A program made the translations under genes and the position numbers. A DNA stretch of 64,000 bases, taken from contig NZ_JNZS01000001.1 in NCBI RefSeq assembly GCF_000718515.1, positions 124,001-188,000 on the forward strand, in the 5' to 3' direction. Positions 59,545 through 64,000 of this stretch are shown here, piece by piece (position 1 is the stretch's first letter; the number at the start of each line of letters is the position of its first letter). A model generated the notes under the pieces. That model had not been told where the DNA came from. It worked only from the letters and a program-made list of their open reading frames with translations, and made no database searches. This DNA is from Micromonospora parva. Its GTDB lineage: Bacteria > Actinomycetota > Actinomycetes > Mycobacteriales > Micromonosporaceae.

Positions 59545-60237
59545 TCAGTTGGCGGTGGCGCCGATGCGTGGGGGAGTGGCGGTGCCGTGCACCCGCCGGG
59601 CGTGGTTGGCGAACAGCCGGGGCGCGATGATTGGCATGAGCAACCGGGCCGGCAGCGGGGCGTGCGCGAGCACCGCCTTGACCACTGCCGGGTCGCCCTC
59701 GTACATGGCCAGGCCGAAGGCCAACGGCAGCTGCTTCTTCGAGGACTTGCTCATCCCGTGCTCGCCGAGCCGCATCCACTCCCTGGCGGTGACGTGCCGT
59801 TCCGCCAGGGGCAGGATCTCCTTCTCCTCCAGAGCCATGTGCTCGATCAGCGCGCTGCGGAGCTGTTCCAGGGCGTCGGCGAGCTGCTCGCCGTCGCGTC
59901 CGGTACGACGCCACTGGGGGAGGAGGGCCACCACCGCCGCGTGGGCGTCCTCGATGGCGTGGTGCTGCGCCTCCATGGTGGGGACGATCGCCGTCGCCTG
60001 CGCGCCGCCGCGCTCCAGCAGCAGCGGCCACAGCAGCAGGTCCTCGCCCTCGTGGTGCAGGTGCAGGATGTGGCAGAGCATCTCGGCGTGGGCGCCGACG
60101 ACCTCCGCGCGCCTGGTGTCGCCCGGTGTGACGTCCCGGACGAGCTGCGGCAGCAGGCTGAATTCGCGACGGAGCGCGGAGTGCGCCATGTACATGTCGC
60201 GCACGTCGGCCATGGCTTCGCGGTGGTTCTGGTTCAC
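59545..60237 (-). CDS. Hemerythrin-domain (HHE) protein
   Basis: A 230-residue protein with a four-helix HHE cation-binding domain in residues 15-150. Probable iron ligands are in MAHSALRREF, LHLHHEGEDLLLWPLL, MEAQHHAIEDAH and LIEHMALEEKEILPL. The C-terminal 70 residues are helical and basic (PARLLMPIIAPRLFANHARRVHG), a common tail in actinobacterial members. These proteins bind O2, NO or iron, and roles in redox sensing are known. A palindrome upstream suggests regulated expression. Confidence 0.92.
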   Translation of the reverse strand: MNQNHREAMADVRDMYMAHSALRREFSLLPQLVRDVTPGDTRRAEVVGAHAEMLCHILHLHHEGEDLLLWPLLLERGGAQATAIVPTMEAQHHAIEDAHAAVVALLPQWRRTGRDGEQLADALEQLRSALIEHMALEEKEILPLAERHVTAREWMRLGEHGMSKSSKKQLPLAFGLAMYEGDPAVVKAVLAHAPLPARLLMPIIAPRLFANHARRVHGTATPPRIGATAN

Positions 60238-60253
60238 GGTGACCTTTCCGAGG

Positions 60254-60279
60254 GATCAACTGGCACAGATCTGTTGATC
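60254..60279. promoter_or_regulatory. GATCAAC-N12-GTTGATC inverted repeat upstream of the hemerythrin gene
   Basis: GATCAAC (60254-60260) and GTTGATC (60273-60279) are exact inverted arms with a 12-base spacer containing AGATCT, 17 bases before the start codon. The region is unusually AT-rich for this genome. A dimeric regulator site is likely; the protein is unknown. Confidence 0.55.
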
Positions 60280-60327
60280 ATGCTCGGTGTCACTTGTAAC
60301 CGGCTTGGAATCCACCAACCGTGCCGG

Positions 60328-63300
60328 TCAGCCGGCCAACGCCGCCGTCGCCTCGGCCAGCCAGTGCGGCGACTCCCACCGGCGGGCCACCCGCGCGGCG
60401 AGCGTGAAGTGCCGGGTCGCCTCCTCGGTGCGGCCCAGCAGCCGGCACAGCTCCCCGAGCGTCAACGCGACCGGCCGCACCACGGCCGCGGTGGTGGAGA
60501 AACCGGCCAGTTGGTCGCTGACCGGGAGCAGCGCGTCGATCACCGGCTGGGCCAGGTCCCGTCGACCCAGCGCCACGATGACCATCCCGCGGACGGTGAG
60601 CAACGCCGACTCGAAGTAGTCCGGGCGGTACGTGTGCCGCCCGATCGGCATGGCCCGCGCCTCGGCCAGGCGTCCGCTCCCGATCAACGCCAGCGCCAGC
60701 AGGTCGTCCACGATCGGACCCAGCGACTCCCGGATCCGCCGGGTCGCCGCCAGGTGCTCACCGAACCGTCCCTGGCTGATCAGCAGGGTCCCGGTGGAGA
60801 AGTAGTGGAAGGACTCGGCGTGCAGCGAACCCTGCCGCCGCATCTGCGCGGCGACCTCGTCGTAGTGCCGTTGCGCGGCGACGAAGTCACCGGCGACGTG
60901 CGCGAGGGTGCCCAACGAGCACAGGTTGATGGTCTGCGCCTCGTTCAGCTGGTACGTCTCGGCCAGCCACCCCTGCCGGGCGACGCTGAGGCGCAGCTCG
61001 TCCGGCTCGTTGAGGGCGGCGGCGCAGTGGCCCAGCACCTGCTCGGCGACCGAGCGGTAGGTCACCAGCCCATGCTCGTCGGCGAGGTCGCGCAGCTCCA
61101 CGGCCAGCTCCCGACGGGCCGGCGCTTCCCGCTCGTAGCTCATGGTGCGCATCCGCGCGGCCAGCCCGAGGGCCCGCAGCTCGGGGTCGTCGAGGCGCCG
61201 CCCGAGGGCCAACGCCTCCCGCCCGGCCGCCACGCCGCGCGGGTCGGATTCGCCGTCCAACTCCGTGGCGAGCGCCTCCAGCAGTCGGCAACGGGCAACC
61301 GGGTCCAGGTCGTCGGCGCGCAGCAGCCGGGTGAGCACCTCGACGACGCGGTGGTCCACCACGCCGTACTCGTGGGTCAGCCACGGGGTGGGCACGGTCC
61401 ACGCGGTGAACGCCGCGACCAGCAGATCGTCGCGGCCGGACTGCGCGGCGACGTCGAACGCCCGGGCGCGGGTCTGCCGGGCGGCGGCCACCGCACCGGC
61501 GCGCGCATAGGCGCGCAACAGCCGGCCGAGCAGGTCGACCCGCAGCGCGTCGCGGTCCCCGGCGACCGTGGCGGCGGCCTCGACGGCGTTGCTGAGCAGC
61601 TCGATCGCGGCGTCGTACGCGTACCGCCGCTCGGCCAGTTCGGCGGCCCGGATGGCGTAGTCGACGGCGAGCGGCGCGGTGTCGGCCGACGCGGCGCGGG
61701 CGTACTGGTGGGCGAGGGCCGGGTAGTCGTCGGGCCGCAACCGGCGGGTGGCGGCGGCGATCCGGGCGTGCAGGCGGGTGCGGCGCAGCTGCGGCAGGTC
61801 GGTGTAGATGGTGTCGCAGACGAGGCCGTGCACGAACCGCACCCGCCCGGGCGCCGGTTCGGTGAGCAGTCCGGCGGCCAGCCCGGCCTCCAGCGCCCGC
61901 AGCACAGTGGCCTCGTCGGTGCCGGCGGCGTCGACGAGCGTCGGCACGTCAGCCTCCCGCCCGACGGCGGCGGTGAGGCGCAGCACCGACACGGCCGTCG
62001 CCGGCAGCCGGGAGAGCCGTCGGCGCAGCACGTCGCGTACGCCCTCGGGCACGTCGGAGGTGGCGACGAGCGTGCCCTCGGCGGCGAGCAGCCGCGCCGA
62101 CTCCCGGACGTAGAACGGGTTGCCGCCGGTCCGCTCGGCCAACGCGGCGACCGTGTCCGGGTCGACGGTGGTCCGGGCCAGCGCGCCGAGCAGCCGTTCG
62201 ACCTCGGACGTGCTCAGGCCGCCCAGCGGGATGCGGTGGGGTGACCGGCGGGCCAGCACGGCCATCGTCTCGGCGAGGCGGTCGGCGTTGTCCGCGGGCC
62301 GCAGCGCCGCGACGAACAGGACGGCGCCGGTGGTCATCTCGGTGACGCTCTGCAACAGCAGCAGGGTCTCCGCGTCGGCGGCGTGCAGGTCGTCGAGGAT
62401 CACGGCGACCGGTCTGCGGGTCGCGGCGGCGTCCAACCAGGTGCCCACCGCGCGGTGCAGCCGGAACCGGCCGGCGGTGACGTCGCCACCGGGCTCACCG
62501 TCGCCGCCGCCGAGCAGCGGGGCGAGCGCGGGTGCGAGGTCGCCCGGGGGTGCCTGCTCGGCGAGTTGCCGCAGCGCCTCGACCCAGGCCCAGGCCGGCG
62601 GGGCGCCGTCGACCTCGGGGCAACGGCCGACGGTGACCAGCCAGCCGTGGTCGATGAGCTCCTGCCGGAACCGGGTGAGCAGGCTGGTCTTGCCGGCCCC
62701 GGCCTCACCGCTGAGCACTGCGACCCGCGGCCCGCTCGCCACCGTGTCGGCGGCGGCCTGCCGCAGCGCTTCCCCCTCGACCTCCCGGCCGACGAAGACC
62801 TCCTGCGACACCTGTCGCCCGGCGCGTACCGGTGCCGGCGTCGCCGGTGGCAGCAGGTCGAGGCGCTGGCCGAGGATCGCGGACTCCACCTCGACCAACG
62901 CCGGGCCCGGGTCCAGACCGAGCTGGTCGGCCAGGGTCGCCCGCGCCCGCCGCAGCGCGGCGAGCGCGTCGCCCTGCCGGCCGGTATGCCACAACGCCAG
63001 CGCCAGCAACCGCCAGCTCTCCTCCCGCAGCGGCGCCTGCCGGGTCAGCAACTCCGCCTCCGGCACCGCCTCGGCCGCGTCGCCGCAGCGCACCGTCACG
63101 TCGAGCAGCAACTCCCGGGCGCCGAGGCGCAGCTCCTCCAGCCGCAACACCTCCGGCTGCGCCCACGGCTCCCCGGCGAACTCGGCGTACGCCCGACCGC
63201 GCCACAGGTCGAGGCCGTCGCGCAGCAGGTGACGTGCCCGGCTCGGGTCGGTGGGGCCGACGGCGCGCGCCTCGGCGAGCAGGGTCTCGAACCGGCCGGC

Positions 63301-63612
63301 GTCGACGGCGTCGGCGGGCAGCCGCAGCGCGTAACCCGGTGCCGCGGTGACCAGGACCCGGGCCGGCGCCCGGCGTTCGCGGGCCGGTTCCACCAGGCGG
63401 CGCAGGTGCGAGATGTACGCCTGCAGGGAGGCGATCGCCCGTGGTGGCGCGTCACCCCGCCACAGATCCTCGATCAGCTGACCGACGGAGACGACCTCGC
63501 CCCGGGCCGCGAGCAGCAGCGCGAGCACGGCGCGTTGCCGGGGGCCGCCGAGGTCGACCGGCCCGCCTGTGTCGACCTCGACCTCAAGCGGCCCGAGCAC
63601 CCGTAGCAGCAT
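60328..63612 (-). CDS. AfsR/SARP-type regulator: BTAD domain with AAA ATPase and TPR region
   Basis: A 1094-residue regulator. Residues 1-95 are an OmpR-type winged helix (VLGPLEVEVDTGGPVDLGGPRQRAVLALLLAARGEVVSVGQLIEDLW). The BTAD domain follows to about residue 245 (RFETLLAEARAV; LLTRQAPLREESWRLLALALWHTGRQGDALAALRRARATLADQLGLDPGPAL). The ATPase has Walker A VLSGEAGAGKTSLLTRF near residue 300 and Walker B VAVILDDLHAADAETLLLL near 400. The C-terminal 450 residues are TPR-like helices. Such proteins activate secondary-metabolite or stress genes; no target cluster is adjacent. The ATG at 63612 is chosen because it begins the DNA-binding fold. Confidence 0.93.
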   Translation of the reverse strand: MLLRVLGPLEVEVDTGGPVDLGGPRQRAVLALLLAARGEVVSVGQLIEDLWRGDAPPRAIASLQAYISHLRRLVEPARERRAPARVLVTAAPGYALRLPADAVDAGRFETLLAEARAVGPTDPSRARHLLRDGLDLWRGRAYAEFAGEPWAQPEVLRLEELRLGARELLLDVTVRCGDAAEAVPEAELLTRQAPLREESWRLLALALWHTGRQGDALAALRRARATLADQLGLDPGPALVEVESAILGQRLDLLPPATPAPVRAGRQVSQEVFVGREVEGEALRQAAADTVASGPRVAVLSGEAGAGKTSLLTRFRQELIDHGWLVTVGRCPEVDGAPPAWAWVEALRQLAEQAPPGDLAPALAPLLGGGDGEPGGDVTAGRFRLHRAVGTWLDAAATRRPVAVILDDLHAADAETLLLLQSVTEMTTGAVLFVAALRPADNADRLAETMAVLARRSPHRIPLGGLSTSEVERLLGALARTTVDPDTVAALAERTGGNPFYVRESARLLAAEGTLVATSDVPEGVRDVLRRRLSRLPATAVSVLRLTAAVGREADVPTLVDAAGTDEATVLRALEAGLAAGLLTEPAPGRVRFVHGLVCDTIYTDLPQLRRTRLHARIAAATRRLRPDDYPALAHQYARAASADTAPLAVDYAIRAAELAERRYAYDAAIELLSNAVEAAATVAGDRDALRVDLLGRLLRAYARAGAVAAARQTRARAFDVAAQSGRDDLLVAAFTAWTVPTPWLTHEYGVVDHRVVEVLTRLLRADDLDPVARCRLLEALATELDGESDPRGVAAGREALALGRRLDDPELRALGLAARMRTMSYEREAPARRELAVELRDLADEHGLVTYRSVAEQVLGHCAAALNEPDELRLSVARQGWLAETYQLNEAQTINLCSLGTLAHVAGDFVAAQRHYDEVAAQMRRQGSLHAESFHYFSTGTLLISQGRFGEHLAATRRIRESLGPIVDDLLALALIGSGRLAEARAMPIGRHTYRPDYFESALLTVRGMVIVALGRRDLAQPVIDALLPVSDQLAGFSTTAAVVRPVALTLGELCRLLGRTEEATRHFTLAARVARRWESPHWLAEATAALAG

Positions 63613-63709
63613 GACGGGACCAATCCTAGTCACGCCGGGTGACCGGCTCGCCCGCTCCCGTCGGACGGTGGCAAGCCAGCTCACCCCAGGTGGGGGCGCC
63701 TCGCTCTCG

Positions 63710-64000
63710 ATGCCACCTCAGGCGCAGGCGGCCAGAGCGTCCGACCAGCGCGGCGACGGCGTACCGGGCGTGCCGCGTAACGGGGGTGTCTCCCCGACGC
63801 CGACGAGCGCACCCCGTCGGGCGGAGCCCGGTACGGCGGGCCTGGCGCTGATCGCCGCCCGGGATCGGGCGACCTCCGGGGGCCAGTGCCCGGCCGCGTT
63901 GCGTCGGGACGCGGCCGTCGAGGCGGCCGGGGTCGGCGGCCCGTCACCGGCCGACCCGACGACCCGCAGCCGACCGGAACCCGGCGAACGGTGGGTCTGC
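63710..64000 (+). CDS. Doubtful open frame running off the window end
   Basis: An ATG at 63710 opens a 97-codon frame to the end of the window. The product is Pro/Arg/Ala-rich at first, then has GLALIAARDRATSGGQCPAALRRDAAVEAAG and ends RPEPGERWVC. There is no clear ribosome site and no family is recognised. It may be a real gene start cut by the window or chance openness in GC-rich DNA. Confidence 0.25.
   Translation, partial: MPPQAQAARASDQRGDGVPGVPRNGGVSPTPTSAPRRAEPGTAGLALIAARDRATSGGQCPAALRRDAAVEAAGVGGPSPADPTTRSRPEPGERWVC

Noticed and set aside
1..64000. tRNA and rRNA genes
   Set aside because: No tRNA-like cloverleaf or rRNA sequence was recognised on either strand by eye; a covariance scan would be needed to exclude a tRNA.

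Overview
The window is about 73-75% GC, uses GTG starts freely and is packed with ATGA/GTGA start-stop overlaps. It has T-box-controlled ileS, AfsR/BTAD regulators and an actinobacterial-type contractile injection cluster. All of this points to a high-GC actinomycete, most likely Micromonospora or a close relative. The genus is an inference from style and gene content; there is no rRNA or tRNA in the window to test it.

Layout. 1-2511 (+): tail of a sugar-uptake operon (two CUT1 ABC permeases, a DUF624-like membrane protein, a PmoA-like protein). 2503-15911 (-): a compact extracellular-type contractile injection system (eCIS). Transcription order is holin-like protein, membrane protein with an HExxH motif, carboxypeptidase-regulatory-domain protein, sheath, tube, a 481-residue disordered protein, CIS tube/LysM protein, VgrG-like spike, PAAR-like tip, gp25, baseplate J fused to a BNR-type propeller, tail protein I, a CisA-like bitopic membrane protein and two further membrane proteins. 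16060-18918: an LppM-type lipoprotein, then an FAD monooxygenase and a TetR regulator that diverge from a palindromic operator. 18919-19644: gene-free, holding a degenerate tandem array with a period near 23 bp. 19645-25004: FUSC-type membrane protein, esterase, LacI regulator with its operator, MFS transporter, aldo/keto reductase. 25024-28425 (-): ileS with a T-box leader. 28449-32271: acetyltransferase-like protein, lipoprotein, ECF sigma factor with its partner, a small protein, and a metallo-beta-lactamase-fold gene with an apparent frameshift.

32392-49265 (+) is a cobalamin locus. An 18-bp inverted-repeat element comes first, then a cobalamin riboswitch, a possible 41-residue ORF, cobN, a ChlI/ChlD fusion, cobO, cobB, cobI, cobM, cbiD, cobL (CbiE-CbiT), a CbiG-CobJ fusion, a 2[4Fe-4S] ferredoxin, cobH/cbiC and a CbiX-CobA fusion joined by a His-rich linker. 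It mixes anaerobic-type (CbiD, CbiG, CbiX) and aerobic-type (CobN) parts. cobO and cobB overlap by 7 bases, and every junction from cobB to the last gene is a 4-base overlap, so translational coupling is likely.

49269-52671 (-): FtsX-type ABC exporter and its PadR regulator, with a 14-bp inverted-repeat operator. 52728-53560 (-): two tandem crcB fluoride-channel genes. 53637-59483: methyltransferase, MFS pump with terminator and divergent MarR regulator, phenylacetate-CoA ligase, glycosyltransferase, dienelactone-hydrolase-like protein. 59545-63612 (-): hemerythrin-domain protein and a large AfsR/BTAD-AAA regulator. From 63613 to the end only a doubtful open frame is seen.

The most unusual material is the eCIS cluster, which shows no AAA+ ATPase and no tape-measure gene, and the 23-bp-period array.
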